Shown here: positions 41,698 to 50,462 of the stretch, piece after piece | Position numbering within the stretch: the stretch's first letter is position 1 | Layout: every line of letters begins with the position of its first letter | From: CAMDHY01 sp046156265 | GTDB taxonomy: Bacteria > Pseudomonadota > Alphaproteobacteria > Rhizobiales > Segnochrobactraceae | NCBI RefSeq assembly: GCF_046156265.1 | Contig: NZ_JAWDIR010000043.1 | Coordinates: 1 to 64,000 of the forward strand | Length of the DNA: 64,000 nt | Direction of reading: 5' to 3' | Made by a program: the position numbers and the translations under genes | The notes under the pieces: model-generated | What the model saw: only the letters and a program-made list of their open reading frames with translations | Databases searched by the model: none | What the model was told of the DNA's origin: nothing

Positions 41698-43329
41698 CTA
41701 CGCCCGCCCGAGCTTCTCGGCGCCGCCTCCGAGAGCCGGACCAGCCGTCGGATCGAAGTCGACGGGCATGTCGGCGATCAGGGTGTTGGTGGTGAGAACG
41801 AGTGTCGCGACCGAGGCGGCGTTGCGCAGCGCCGTGTAGGTGACCCGCACCGGGTCGACGATGCCTGCCGTAACCATGTCGGTCATCTCGCCCTTCGCCG
41901 CGTCGAAGCCGGTGCCGGCGGTGGCCTCGAGCAACTCGCCGACGATGCGGTCGGGATCGTAGCCGGCGTTGCGAGCGATGAAGGCCGCCGGCCGCGTCAG
42001 CGTCTCGCGCACCAGGCGAATGCCCTCGCCGATGTCGCCGTTGATGTTTCCGAGCTTCGCCCTGACGACAGAGGTGCAATGCGCGAGGGCCGTGCCGCCG
42101 CCTGGGACGACGCCTTCTTCGGCCGCCGCCCGCGTCGCGTTCAGAGCGTCGTCGATCAACTGGATGGTGCGTTTCTGTTCGACCGGCGTGACGCCGCCGG
42201 CGTAGATCACCGCGGTGCCGCCGGACAGCTTCGCCAGCCGCTCCTTCAGCTTGTCCTGCTCGATGTTCGGCGGGGCGAGGTCATACTGGCGGGCGACCTG
42301 CGCGCGACGCGCGGCGATCTCGACCGGGTCGCCGGCGCCGCGGATGACGACGGTCTCGCGGGCGCTGGTGCGAACCTGGCGAGCGCTTCCGAGATCGTCG
42401 AGGGTGACGTCATCCAGCCGGCCGCCGAGATCGCGGGCGATCACGCGGCCGCCGGTGATGATGCCGAGGTCGTCCATCATCGCCTTGCGCCAATGGCCGT
42501 ATTCCGGCGGATGGACCACCAGCACCCGGCCGCGGTTGCCGTCGCCGAGAAGCGTCACGACCACTTCCGGCGAGATTTCCTCGGCGACGATGACCAGCGG
42601 CCGCCCGGTCTTCGCGACTGCGGCGCGAATCGACGCCAGCTCCTCCGGCTGGCGGATCTTCAGGTCCGTGAGCAGGATCAGCGGCTCGTCGAGCACGACT
42701 TCCATCTTCTCGACGTCGGTCACCATGTGATGGGAGATGTAGCCGCGGTCGAACGACATGCCCTCGACGACGTCGAGGGTCGTCTCGATGGTGAGACCGT
42801 ACTGGGAGCTGACGATGCCGTTGACGCCCACCTGTTCCAGCGCCTGGGCGACCAGGCCGCCGAGGCGGGGACAGGTGGCGGCGATTGTCGCTACAGCCTC
42901 CAGAGCGCGGCGGTCCTTTGCCGGTATCGCCGATGCCTTCAGGGCGTCGACGACGACCTCAACGGCCTGGTCGATGCCGCGGCAGAGGTCGACGGGCTTC
43001 ACGCCGCGCTCGAGCGCGGCGATGCCGTTCTGGATCAGGCCGTTGGCGAGCACCATCGCGGTGGTGGTGCCGTCGCCGGCCACCTCGTTGGTCTGCATCG
43101 AGACCTCTCGGACGACCTGCGCGCCCATGTTCTCGAAGCGATCGAAGAGCTCGATCTCGCTGGCGATGGTGACGCCGTCGCGCGACACGATCGGCGTGCC
43201 GATCGGTCGGTCGACCATCGCGTTCATGCCGCGCGGACCCAGGGTGGCTTCAACCGCTGCAGCGAGCTTGCCGACGCCGCGCGCAAGTGCCCGCCTCGCT
43301 TCCGCATCGTGGATGATCTGCTTTGCCAT
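41698..43329 (-). CDS. prmG: GroEL-like chaperonin of the monooxygenase cluster
   Basis: A 543-residue group I chaperonin. ATP-binding signatures are AVEATLGPRGMNAMVD, VAGDGTTTAMVLA and the late GGGTALAH, and the apical domain is present. The C-terminus ends GGGAEKLGRA without the Gly-Gly-Met tail of housekeeping GroEL, and no groES lies beside it. Dedicated GroEL paralogues (MimG/PrmG) are needed to fold the hydroxylase large subunit in known clusters. ATG 43329 (MAKQ) was preferred over an in-frame GTG nine bases upstream. Confidence 0.92.
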   Translation of the reverse strand: MAKQIIHDAEARRALARGVGKLAAAVEATLGPRGMNAMVDRPIGTPIVSRDGVTIASEIELFDRFENMGAQVVREVSMQTNEVAGDGTTTAMVLANGLIQNGIAALERGVKPVDLCRGIDQAVEVVVDALKASAIPAKDRRALEAVATIAATCPRLGGLVAQALEQVGVNGIVSSQYGLTIETTLDVVEGMSFDRGYISHHMVTDVEKMEVVLDEPLILLTDLKIRQPEELASIRAAVAKTGRPLVIVAEEISPEVVVTLLGDGNRGRVLVVHPPEYGHWRKAMMDDLGIITGGRVIARDLGGRLDDVTLDDLGSARQVRTSARETVVIRGAGDPVEIAARRAQVARQYDLAPPNIEQDKLKERLAKLSGGTAVIYAGGVTPVEQKRTIQLIDDALNATRAAAEEGVVPGGGTALAHCTSVVRAKLGNINGDIGEGIRLVRETLTRPAAFIARNAGYDPDRIVGELLEATAGTGFDAAKGEMTDMVTAGIVDPVRVTYTALRNAASVATLVLTTNTLIADMPVDFDPTAGPALGGGAEKLGRA

Positions 43330-43462
43330 GGTGGGCACTCACTCCCGGTTTCGGCCTGGCGGTTCCCGCCTCTTGGTGTTCGGCACGTTGGTGTCCGGCA
43401 CGCCTCTTGACGGGCGCGTCCTGTCTTCGCTCGGCGCGTCCGCTCCCGTCGCGGCCGCGATC

Positions 43463-44287
43463 TCAGGCGACCGGGCGGGGCGGTGGCACCCGGTCGAGCA
43501 TGAAGTCGGCGAGCGTCGGCTCGTCGGTCGCCGGATCGAACTCCCGGTAGCGCGCCTGCAGAAGGCCTCTGCAGATCGCTCCGTTCGCTTCCATGTTGAT
43601 GCGGACTGAGCGCAGCCCGCGCACGTGCGCCGCGAGCGCGTCCGCCTCGATCGGCTGGCCCTCGAGCGTGACGAAGGCGAGGTCGCGCGGGCCCGCCGCG
43701 AGGCCGCGTTCGACGAGGATCTCCCGATAGCGCGGCTTCTGCCGCGCGCCCTCGTCGTCGAGGATGATGGTGCGGTCGAAGCAGGCGAGATCCATCGCGA
43801 CAATCGTGGCCGGATCGAAGCCGGCGGCACGCAGAGCGACGAGCACCGCCTCCTGTCGCCGCTGGAACGCCTTGCGGCGGAAGTTCTCCCGCAGCTCGTC
43901 GAGCGTCCCCTTCACCTCGAACGCCTTGAACGCCTCGGCGAACGGCAGGCCGTGCCGAATGCCCTCGTTCACCTCCTCCGCACTCATGTGGTCCTGGAGC
44001 TGCGGGCGGACGTCGACCACCCACGGCAGGGCGCGAACCGCCCGGCCGATGTCGTCGGCCATCAGGTAGGCGAAGTTCGGCGAGCACCAGTAGGTCGGCA
44101 GGCGGAAGGTTACGTCCACCCCGCCGCCGGCGTCGAGCTCGACGCCCTCGATGAAGCCGAGCTCGGTCATCGGCTCGTCGAGCTCCGGATCGGTGACGTG
44201 GGCGAGGCGCGCCCACACCTCGTCGATCCGCTCGCGGTCGTCACCGGAGGGCCCGACCGTGGAAGCGCGCGGTGCTGCCGTGCCCAT
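43463..44287 (-). CDS. MIP18/DUF59-domain protein (metal-sulfur or diiron assembly factor)
   Basis: A 274-residue protein. Its first half has the DUF59/MIP18 fold (VWARLAHVTDPELDEPMTELGFIEGVELDAGGGVDVTFRLPTYWCSPNFAYLMADDIGRAV) with the conserved cysteine in W-C-S-P. The second half is helical with SVRINMEANGAICRGLLQAR. Relatives in propane monooxygenase clusters are thought to help metal loading of the diiron protein. ATG 44287 is used; a GTG at 44296 overlaps the amidohydrolase stop and would couple translation. Confidence 0.83.
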   Translation of the reverse strand: MGTAAPRASTVGPSGDDRERIDEVWARLAHVTDPELDEPMTELGFIEGVELDAGGGVDVTFRLPTYWCSPNFAYLMADDIGRAVRALPWVVDVRPQLQDHMSAEEVNEGIRHGLPFAEAFKAFEVKGTLDELRENFRRKAFQRRQEAVLVALRAAGFDPATIVAMDLACFDRTIILDDEGARQKPRYREILVERGLAAGPRDLAFVTLEGQPIEADALAAHVRGLRSVRINMEANGAICRGLLQARYREFDPATDEPTLADFMLDRVPPPRPVA

Positions 44288-44292
44288 CGCGG

Positions 44293-45315
44293 TCACTCCG
44301 CCGCCTCGGCAACGGCCTCGTTGCGCAGCTTCGCCCGCTGCGCCTCGATGTCGATGCCGTAGAGCCGTGCTGCGTTGAGGCCGAGGATCTTGCGCTTGGC
44401 GTCCGGTGTCAGGTCGACGCCGTGCTCGGCCTTGATGTCCTCCGGGATCTCGAAGTTCCAGAACTTCTCCACGAGCCAGCGCGGCGTCCAGATGGCGTAG
44501 TCGCTCCCGAACAGGATCTTGTCCTCGCCGACCCAGAACAGGAGCTCGCTGATCACTTCGGCGAAGTAACGGGGCCGGCTGTGGATGAACGGCAGCGCCA
44601 CCGCCAGACCGCCATAGACGTTCGTCTCCTGAACGGCGATCCAGCAGAAGTCGTCGAGGCGCGGCAGCCCGCAGTGCTCGACGATGAAGTTGAGCCCCTG
44701 GAAGTCGGTCGCGGCGTGGTCGACGTCGTGGACGTCGAACGCGTCCTTGTCGAGCGGGACGATCGTCGGCCCCTTGTGGACGTGGATGTTGGTGATGCCG
44801 AGGCTCTGGCAGAGTTCGAGGCAGCGATAGGCTGCCGGATCCGTGAGCTTCCAGCCGCGCGAGGCGCCGTTCCACTCGGCCGTGTAGAGCTTGACGCCCT
44901 TCACGCCGAAAGTCTCCTTCAGATAGTGGATGTATTCGATCGCCTTCTCGCCGTCACGCGGGTCGAACGAGCCGTTCAGGATGAAGCGGTTCTTGTACCG
45001 CTTCGCCATCTCGGCGTTCCGCTCAATGGTATTGAAGCCGTTCTTGTAGAAGTCCAGGAGATATGTCGACTGCACGATCGCCACGTCGTCGGGGCCGTCG
45101 ACAAACAGGTCGTGGTACATGTCTTCAGCACTGTATTTTTCGAATTTCGCCTTTGGCCAGAGATTGTCCTTCGGACTCAGGGCCGAGTGGTAGGCGTAGA
45201 AGCAGTCGATGAACTGCTTGCCGTGGATGTTACTCTGGTTCTCCGGGCTGCCGTCCCAGAAGTGGGTGTGGCCGTCGACGACGAAGATTTCTTCGCCCGA
45301 GGGTGTCTTGAACAT
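44293..45315 (-). CDS. Amidohydrolase-family protein of the monooxygenase cluster
   Basis: A 340-residue TIM-barrel amidohydrolase (family 2). Metal motifs are VDGHTHFWDG, GVKLYTAEW, INIHVHKGPT-like (TNIHVHKGP), FIVEHCGLPRLDDF and the final Asp in LFGSDYAIWTPRW. It is a standard companion of mimABCD/prmABCD genes, where its role in oxygenase maturation or in handling a product is not settled. It follows prmD after a 158-base gap that contains a stable hairpin. Confidence 0.88.
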   Translation of the reverse strand: MFKTPSGEEIFVVDGHTHFWDGSPENQSNIHGKQFIDCFYAYHSALSPKDNLWPKAKFEKYSAEDMYHDLFVDGPDDVAIVQSTYLLDFYKNGFNTIERNAEMAKRYKNRFILNGSFDPRDGEKAIEYIHYLKETFGVKGVKLYTAEWNGASRGWKLTDPAAYRCLELCQSLGITNIHVHKGPTIVPLDKDAFDVHDVDHAATDFQGLNFIVEHCGLPRLDDFCWIAVQETNVYGGLAVALPFIHSRPRYFAEVISELLFWVGEDKILFGSDYAIWTPRWLVEKFWNFEIPEDIKAEHGVDLTPDAKRKILGLNAARLYGIDIEAQRAKLRNEAVAEAAE

Positions 45316-45411
45316 GTGGAGTCCCCGATCCGTTGCGCGACCCGAAGCGGTCCGCTTCCGTTTGCCCAGCCCGTGTCCCAGCACGCGGCGTTGCACCGTC
45401 CGCCCGAAAGG

Positions 45412-45454
45412 TCGGCACGGGAGCCGATCGCGAAGACGCGCCGTCCCGTGCCGA
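45412..45454 (-). promoter_or_regulatory. Intercistronic stem-loop after prmD
   Basis: TCGGCACGGG and CCCGTGCCGA form a perfect 10-bp stem with a 23-base loop, 20 bases past the prmD stop. No T-run follows and the next gene continues on the same strand. A 3' stabiliser or partial terminator that keeps oxygenase mRNA above accessory mRNA is likely. Confidence 0.5.
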
Positions 45455-45473
45455 ACCATCGACCGGCGCGCGA

Positions 45474-45845
45474 TTACTCGATGTACTTGCGCATGGCATC
45501 CATGTCGCCGAACAACGTCACCGTGTTGTCGTCGACGCGGACCATCCGCCCGTAGTGCGTGGACGTATTCACCTCGAAGGTCTCGGCGGTCATGTCCTTG
45601 CCGAGGATCTCGCTGATCTCGTCCATCTTGAAGACGAGCTCGCCCTCGCCGTCGATGCGGATGAGTGCGGGCTGATAGGTGATGGTGACGTTCGGCTTCG
45701 TTCCCATGAACTCGGCGATGGCGCGAGCCTCGACGCTGTCGTTCATGGTGACGCCGCACTGATGCGAGATCGTCTGGTCGAAGACGATGTCGCTCATCTT
45801 GTGGAAGATGTTCTGGTGCTCGGCAGTTCTCGATGCGACGGACAT
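45474..45845 (-). CDS. prmD: Monooxygenase coupling (regulatory) protein
   Basis: A 123-residue cofactor-free effector protein of soluble diiron monooxygenases (MmoB/DmpM family). It shows the family pattern DQTISHQCGVTMNDSVEARAIAEFMGTKPNVTITYQPALIRIDGEGELVFKMDEISEILGKDMTAETFEVNTSTHYGRM. It binds the hydroxylase and controls oxygen activation. ATG 45845, preceded by AAGGAG at nine bases, was chosen over an in-frame GTG at 45851. Confidence 0.93.
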   Translation of the reverse strand: MSVASRTAEHQNIFHKMSDIVFDQTISHQCGVTMNDSVEARAIAEFMGTKPNVTITYQPALIRIDGEGELVFKMDEISEILGKDMTAETFEVNTSTHYGRMVRVDDNTVTLFGDMDAMRKYIE

Positions 45846-45851
45846 GTCCAC

Positions 45852-46922
45852 TCACTCCTTGGGAAGGTTCAGGCCGAGTTCGCCGAGGATCTTGGTGATC
45901 CGCTCGATCGAATGCGCCTTGGCGTCGGCGAACTGCACGGGCTTGGAGTGCGCCTGCGACCAGATCGGCTGCAGGCCGGCAGCGGCCTTCGCCCCCAGCG
46001 CGGCGTGCTTGCGCACCCAGCCCTGGAACAGCGCGGCGTTGTGGACGCCGTGGTGCGGGTCGCTCACCAGCAGGTGGAACAGGTCGATGGCGTTGGCGAG
46101 GTTACGCTCGTAGTCTGCCTCGGCTGCCGACACCACGGATGGTGTGATGAAGTCGCCGTTGGCAGCGGCGGACTGCATCATGAATCCGGAGCGAAACAAC
46201 TCGCCGACCAGCGGCTCGAACACGATGTTGGTGGCGAAGTACTGCTCGAGATAGTCCGTCGCGCCCATGATCGACTCGACCGCCTCGCGCGTCCCCTGCC
46301 AGATCGGATCACCGACCCAGGCGCGCTTGCCCGCCTCGTCGTCGAAGCCCGGGATGTCCATGCCGATTTCGGCGAGGTAGAGCGTCAGGTCCTGGGCCAG
46401 GCGAAGCTTGTACGAGGAGTTCGTCAGCGTCGCGTTGTTGATCATCTGGGTGTAGCCGTAGCGCTGCGCCTGCATCAGCGACGTGCCGAGGCCGAACTCG
46501 GCATGTTTCCACGCCCCGAGATGGTTCTGCAGGACCTTCACCCACGCCTTGTCGAAGGCCTTCGGGGCACCGGCCTTTCGGCCGTTGATGATGACGTTCT
46601 GCACCATCGCCTCGATCTTCGACTGGCGCTGGTAGTGGGTGCGCTCCCACTCCTGGTCGGGCGCACGGAAGGCATGCCAGTTGGAGCTCAGCGCCGCCGT
46701 CGCGTCCTTGAAGTAGGCACCGCGGCCATCCGGGAATGCGATGATCCAGTTCTGCAGCAGATACCGCTCCGGGTCCGGCTGCACATCGACCGTCACGTCC
46801 TCGTAGTGCGTGGCACGCTTTCCCTTCGGATCGAAGTAGTTGTAGTGACGGCTGTCGGAGCCCGGAAAGATAGCGGATCCCGCCGCTCCCGATTTCACCG
46901 CCACGTTCTCTGCCAGTGCCAT
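45852..46922 (-). CDS. prmC: Diiron monooxygenase hydroxylase small (beta) subunit
   Basis: A 356-residue ferritin-like helical subunit that pairs with PrmA; it has the fold but no iron ligands. Recognisable parts are HYNYFDPKGKRATHYEDVTVDVQPDPERYLLQNWIIAFPDGRG, WHAFRAPDQEWERTHYQRQSKIEAMVQN, WVKVLQNHLGAWKHAEFGLGTSLMQAQRYGYTQMINNA and ANAIDLFHLLVSDPHHGVHN. GGAGG lies before ATG 46922. It ends six bases before prmD starts. Confidence 0.94.
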   Translation of the reverse strand: MALAENVAVKSGAAGSAIFPGSDSRHYNYFDPKGKRATHYEDVTVDVQPDPERYLLQNWIIAFPDGRGAYFKDATAALSSNWHAFRAPDQEWERTHYQRQSKIEAMVQNVIINGRKAGAPKAFDKAWVKVLQNHLGAWKHAEFGLGTSLMQAQRYGYTQMINNATLTNSSYKLRLAQDLTLYLAEIGMDIPGFDDEAGKRAWVGDPIWQGTREAVESIMGATDYLEQYFATNIVFEPLVGELFRSGFMMQSAAANGDFITPSVVSAAEADYERNLANAIDLFHLLVSDPHHGVHNAALFQGWVRKHAALGAKAAAGLQPIWSQAHSKPVQFADAKAHSIERITKILGELGLNLPKE

Positions 46923-46991
46923 TGTTTTTCCTCCCACTGATTGTTCTGCAAAGTATCCTGGCGCGATGGCGGGCCGGAGCGGCCGCCCACG

Positions 46992-48029
46992 TCAGTTGCT
47001 GGCCGGCGTGAACTTGTCGAAGTACACGCGATCGGACTCGATGTTGTTCATGTAGAGGATCGGCGTCAGCGCCTCGATCATCGGTGCGGGCCCGCAGGCG
47101 TAGACGTCGACGGCCTCGCCGAGCCCGAGCCGGCGCAGGTGAGCGCCGACGACTTCGTGGACGAAGCCGCGCTCGCCCCCCCATTCGGCATCGTCGCCCG
47201 CATGCGACAGCACCGGCACGAAGGTGAAGTTCTCGGTCTCCGAAGATATCCGGGCGAATGCGTCGAGATAGAACAGGTCGTTGCGCGTTCGCGCGCCGTA
47301 GAAGAAGTAGACCGGACGCTCCTCGCCGCTGGCGACGTGGTCGTGCAGGATCGACCAAAGCGGCGACATGCCTGAGCCGCCCCCCACCATGATCACGGCA
47401 CCGTCCCGGTCTTCCCGTCGGAAGCAGGTGCCGTAGGGTCCTTTGACTCCGACGGTGGTTCCGACGGGCAAGTCTCCGTCGAGGCGGGAGGAGAAGCGTC
47501 CATTGGGGTATTTCTTGATGATGAACGAGAGGTTTTTGGCTTCGCCCGGCGTATTTGCCATGGAAAACGAGCGAGTAATCGCCTCCGCCCCCGGGAGCGT
47601 GATGTCGACATACTGCCCTGCCCAGAACTTCAACGGTTGCTCGAGCGCGACGTCGAGGCGGCGGATGTCGTGCGTCAGCTCGGTCACGCCGGTGACGGTG
47701 CCCTCGAACTGCTTGACCGGGATGGCCTTGGCGAGCAGTTCCTCGTCATAGTTCAGCAGCTCGACTTCGATGTCCGAGAGCGCGAGCGTCCGGCACAGGA
47801 GAATGTGGTCCTGGCCGCGCTCCATCTCGTTCAGCGCGAAGGTCGAATACTTCATGAGTTCGATCTCGCCTTCAGTCAGCACGCTCTTGCAGGCGGCGCA
47901 TTGACCCTCCTTGCAGCCGTGCGGCAGCGCGATGCCCTGGCGAAAGGCGGCGTTGAGAACGGTCTCGTTCTCCTCGACTTCGAATTCGACGCCGACCGGC
48001 TGCAGGCGAACGGTGAACGTCCCGCTCAT
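46992..48029 (-). CDS. prmB: Monooxygenase reductase (2Fe-2S and FAD)
   Basis: A 345-residue NADH-dependent reductase. The N-terminal plant-type ferredoxin domain has cysteines 39, 44, 47 and 79 (CKEGQCAACK and LLCR). The FAD domain has RSFSMAN and the NAD domain GGGSGMSPLWSI and YACGPAPMIEAL. It passes electrons from NADH to the diiron centre of PrmA. It lies between the large and small hydroxylase genes, the order (A-B-C-D) found in propane/phenol-type clusters, unlike toluene or methane monooxygenase operons. Confidence 0.95.
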   Translation of the reverse strand: MSGTFTVRLQPVGVEFEVEENETVLNAAFRQGIALPHGCKEGQCAACKSVLTEGEIELMKYSTFALNEMERGQDHILLCRTLALSDIEVELLNYDEELLAKAIPVKQFEGTVTGVTELTHDIRRLDVALEQPLKFWAGQYVDITLPGAEAITRSFSMANTPGEAKNLSFIIKKYPNGRFSSRLDGDLPVGTTVGVKGPYGTCFRREDRDGAVIMVGGGSGMSPLWSILHDHVASGEERPVYFFYGARTRNDLFYLDAFARISSETENFTFVPVLSHAGDDAEWGGERGFVHEVVGAHLRRLGLGEAVDVYACGPAPMIEALTPILYMNNIESDRVYFDKFTPASN

Positions 48030-48165
48030 TGGGCGTGGCTCCTGGAACGACGAAGGATGAAGGGGCAGTACCCGCCGGCGGGATCTCGCCGGGGTGGAGG
48101 GGCGGAGCCGAGATCGATCGGCCCCGTCCCTCCGGTCACGTGTCGTTCAGCTCAACCGCTGCAGC

Positions 48166-49836
48166 TCAGTTGCAGGGGTTGATCTTGAAGCCGGCGCGGT
48201 ACTCGGCGAGGTGCTTCTCGCGCTCGGCCGGGGACATGCCACGCAGGATCTGCAGCGGGCTCTTGATCGTGTGGCCGCGGATGTCGTCCACCGTCCACAT
48301 CTCGTCCTGCTCGAAGCGCAGGTGCGGCTGCGGCACCAGCGTCTTGCCGTCGGACCGGATGAAGTTCAGGTCCTTCAGGCAGTCGACCAGATCCCAGTCG
48401 TGGTAGCAGCCTTCCCATTCGCGACGGCCGCTGAACCGGCCCATGGCCGGCGTCGGACGGCCCTGGTACTCGCCGGCGAACGCCTCGACAGCCGTCCACC
48501 GATCGATCTCGTGCGAGAAGGTGTGGATCTGGCCGTCGATCTCGTCGGTGACGATGTCCTCGCGGATCAGGCAGGGCACCAGCGTCGACCAGCAGCGGTG
48601 CGGATAGACGTAGCCGACGTCGGCGTTGAACGGGATGACCGTCTGGCCACGGTGCGACAGCTTCTCGTACCACTTCCAGAAGTCGCCGAACTCGGCATAC
48701 CAGCCCGGATACTTGTGCTCGAACCACTCGAAGTCCTTGTCCGTCTGGGCTTCGATCCGCCAGAAGTTGAACGGCCAGCCGACGGCGAAGAACTGCCCGA
48801 CCTTGTGCACGTAGAACTTCTTTGTCAGGCGGTTCCAGGCTTCCTGCACGTCATCGTGGTGGATCTTGATGCCGTACTTCTCAAGCGGCAGCATGTAGGT
48901 GCGATAGTAGTCCTCGAAGATCCAGCGATGCCACATCTCCGCGTAGGACTCTTTGTTCTTGTCGCGGTTGGTGGTGCCGTACTCGATGAAGGTGCCGATC
49001 GCGGCGTCGACGATGCCGTGGTTCTGCCAGAAGGCGTAGCGCATGTCGCGCTCGAGCAGGAGATGGTTCTCCGGCTCCTTCAGCATCGACATCAGCATCG
49101 AGTGGCCGTTGCCGATGTGACGGCTCTCGTCGGACTGCACCGAGAGAAACACGGTCGGCAGGGCGTAGTCGCCGTTGCGGGCGGCTTCCGACGGCATCGC
49201 CACGAACAGCGTGTTGGTGAACGCCGTCTCGGCGACGATCGTCAGGTAGATGCTCGCCGCGGTGATCGCGTCGCCGGTGAGGAAGCCTTCACCGAACTGG
49301 CGGCCGATGGTGGTGGCGTAGCACTTGCCGAACGCTTCTTCGGTGATGTCGAACCCGGCGGGATCGATGTAGTTCTCCATGTACCACTTCTTCAGATTCA
49401 TCTGGATGGTCGAGTGCCGGAACTCGTCCACCATCTGCATCGTGAAGCCGGTGCGCAGCTCCTCGCCGGGGGTCAGGCGGGCGACCATCGCCATCGAGCG
49501 GGCCGCCGAGATCTCCGGGAAGGGGATGATCGCCAGGAACAGCTTCATCCACTCGACCCAGCGCGGCTCCACATTGCGGAACATGTCGCCGCGAAGCGCC
49601 GCGTCAAGCGCACCGTAGACGCGGTTGTCCTTCTCTTCCTGCATCGGGAAGTACGACCGCAGGACCTGCTTCATCGGATCCTTCGGCGTCTTCACGATCT
49701 TGTAGTCGGTCGGGAACGTCATCGCTTCCTGGACGTAGGACGGGTTCCAGCCGAGATCGGCGATCTTGCGTGCCGCATCGCCGACGGCGATCCCCTTCTG
49801 CGCCGTTATCTTGTTGAGCGTCAGTGTGCTAGCCAT
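48166..49836 (-). CDS. prmA: Soluble diiron monooxygenase large (alpha) subunit, propane/phenol/acetone type
   Basis: A 556-residue catalytic subunit. All six diiron ligands can be placed with the spacing known from methane monooxygenase: Glu108, Glu138-x-x-His141 (DEFRH), Glu203 and Glu237-x-x-His240 (DESRH). Sequence and the A-B-C-D order match group 5 enzymes (MimA/PrmA), which hydroxylate propane at C2, and also phenol or acetone in some hosts. The exact substrate cannot be fixed here; the alcohol dehydrogenase in the cluster favours an alkane route. ATG 49836 has AGAGGA upstream and a leader of about 315 bases. Confidence 0.95.
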   Translation of the reverse strand: MASTLTLNKITAQKGIAVGDAARKIADLGWNPSYVQEAMTFPTDYKIVKTPKDPMKQVLRSYFPMQEEKDNRVYGALDAALRGDMFRNVEPRWVEWMKLFLAIIPFPEISAARSMAMVARLTPGEELRTGFTMQMVDEFRHSTIQMNLKKWYMENYIDPAGFDITEEAFGKCYATTIGRQFGEGFLTGDAITAASIYLTIVAETAFTNTLFVAMPSEAARNGDYALPTVFLSVQSDESRHIGNGHSMLMSMLKEPENHLLLERDMRYAFWQNHGIVDAAIGTFIEYGTTNRDKNKESYAEMWHRWIFEDYYRTYMLPLEKYGIKIHHDDVQEAWNRLTKKFYVHKVGQFFAVGWPFNFWRIEAQTDKDFEWFEHKYPGWYAEFGDFWKWYEKLSHRGQTVIPFNADVGYVYPHRCWSTLVPCLIREDIVTDEIDGQIHTFSHEIDRWTAVEAFAGEYQGRPTPAMGRFSGRREWEGCYHDWDLVDCLKDLNFIRSDGKTLVPQPHLRFEQDEMWTVDDIRGHTIKSPLQILRGMSPAEREKHLAEYRAGFKINPCN

Positions 49837-50160
49837 GTATTCGATCCTCTTCTGGAGTCGGAGCCCACTTCGATTTCCGCGCTGCAGACATCCCCAGCGG
49901 TCGCTCGGCCGCGGTGATGCGAGGCGACGGTCAAGCGCCGATCGCGTGACGACCGGCGTTTGGCATCGGCAAAGGTTGTGGATGTTCAGGAAGCGCCGAA
50001 ACCTGCGCAGCGTCGTGGATTCGAACGCCTGGGATGGCTCTCGCCCGCCCCAATCCACTGGCCGCGCGCCTTACGAAGACGCGGCGTTTCCAGGACCTCC
50101 CCCTTCGTTCTTGTCGTGGCTCGTCCGCATGGACCAGTCATCATTATTCTGACGATACTC

Positions 50161-50178
50161 GTTGCAAGCGGTGTGCCA
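50161..50178 (-). promoter_or_regulatory. Sigma54 (-24/-12) promoter of the monooxygenase operon
   Basis: On the minus strand TGGCACACCGCTTGCA matches the consensus TGGCAC-N5-TTGCA fully, with GG (-24) at 50176-50177 and GC (-12) at 50164-50165 exactly ten bases apart. The start site should be near 50152. The activator gene at 38829-40952 has the GAFTGA loop needed for this sigma factor. Confidence 0.88.
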
Positions 50179-50247
50179 GTTCAGAAACCGTGCGCAATCG
50201 CTGGGATCACTGCAGGAGCGCGCGTTGGCAAGTTGCTGCGGGACGAT

Positions 50248-50270
50248 CTGTCAGACGCAAAATGCGACAG
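50248..50270. promoter_or_regulatory. Candidate upstream activator site 1
   Basis: Inverted repeat CTGTC-N13-GACAG, 70 to 92 bases upstream of the -24 element, within an A+T-richer stretch. It shares TGTCAG with the repeat at 50350 and lies where sigma54 enhancers usually do. Confidence 0.5.
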
Positions 50271-50349
50271 TGATGCAAAATGAGATTGTCCGGGCGCGTT
50301 CTGCTCGGGTGACGCCGCCGCACGACAGCGAATGCTCATGAACGACTTA

Positions 50350-50366
50350 TGTCAGTAGTTCTGACG
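50350..50366. promoter_or_regulatory. Candidate upstream activator site 2
   Basis: Perfect inverted repeat GTCAG-TAGTT-CTGAC (50351-50365) preceded by T, about 100 bases further upstream than site 1. Two such repeats would allow binding of two activator dimers. The rest of the 626-base gap (49837-50462) is the prmA leader and shows no gene. Confidence 0.45.
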
Positions 50367-50462
50367 TATCACGACGTCCTGCTGCTACGTCGATTGTGTG
50401 GTGCACTGCTTACGGCTGAAAGACGCACCGCCGGCCGCGCCGCCGCGGGCACGGCCTCGATC

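Noticed and set aside
45333..46940. 535-codon plus-strand frame opposite prmC and prmD
   Set aside because: Antisense shadow of conserved monooxygenase subunits.
48094..49917. 607-codon open frame on the plus strand opposite prmA
   Set aside because: It is the antisense of a well-supported catalytic gene with six iron ligands; long antisense frames arise from high GC at third codon positions.
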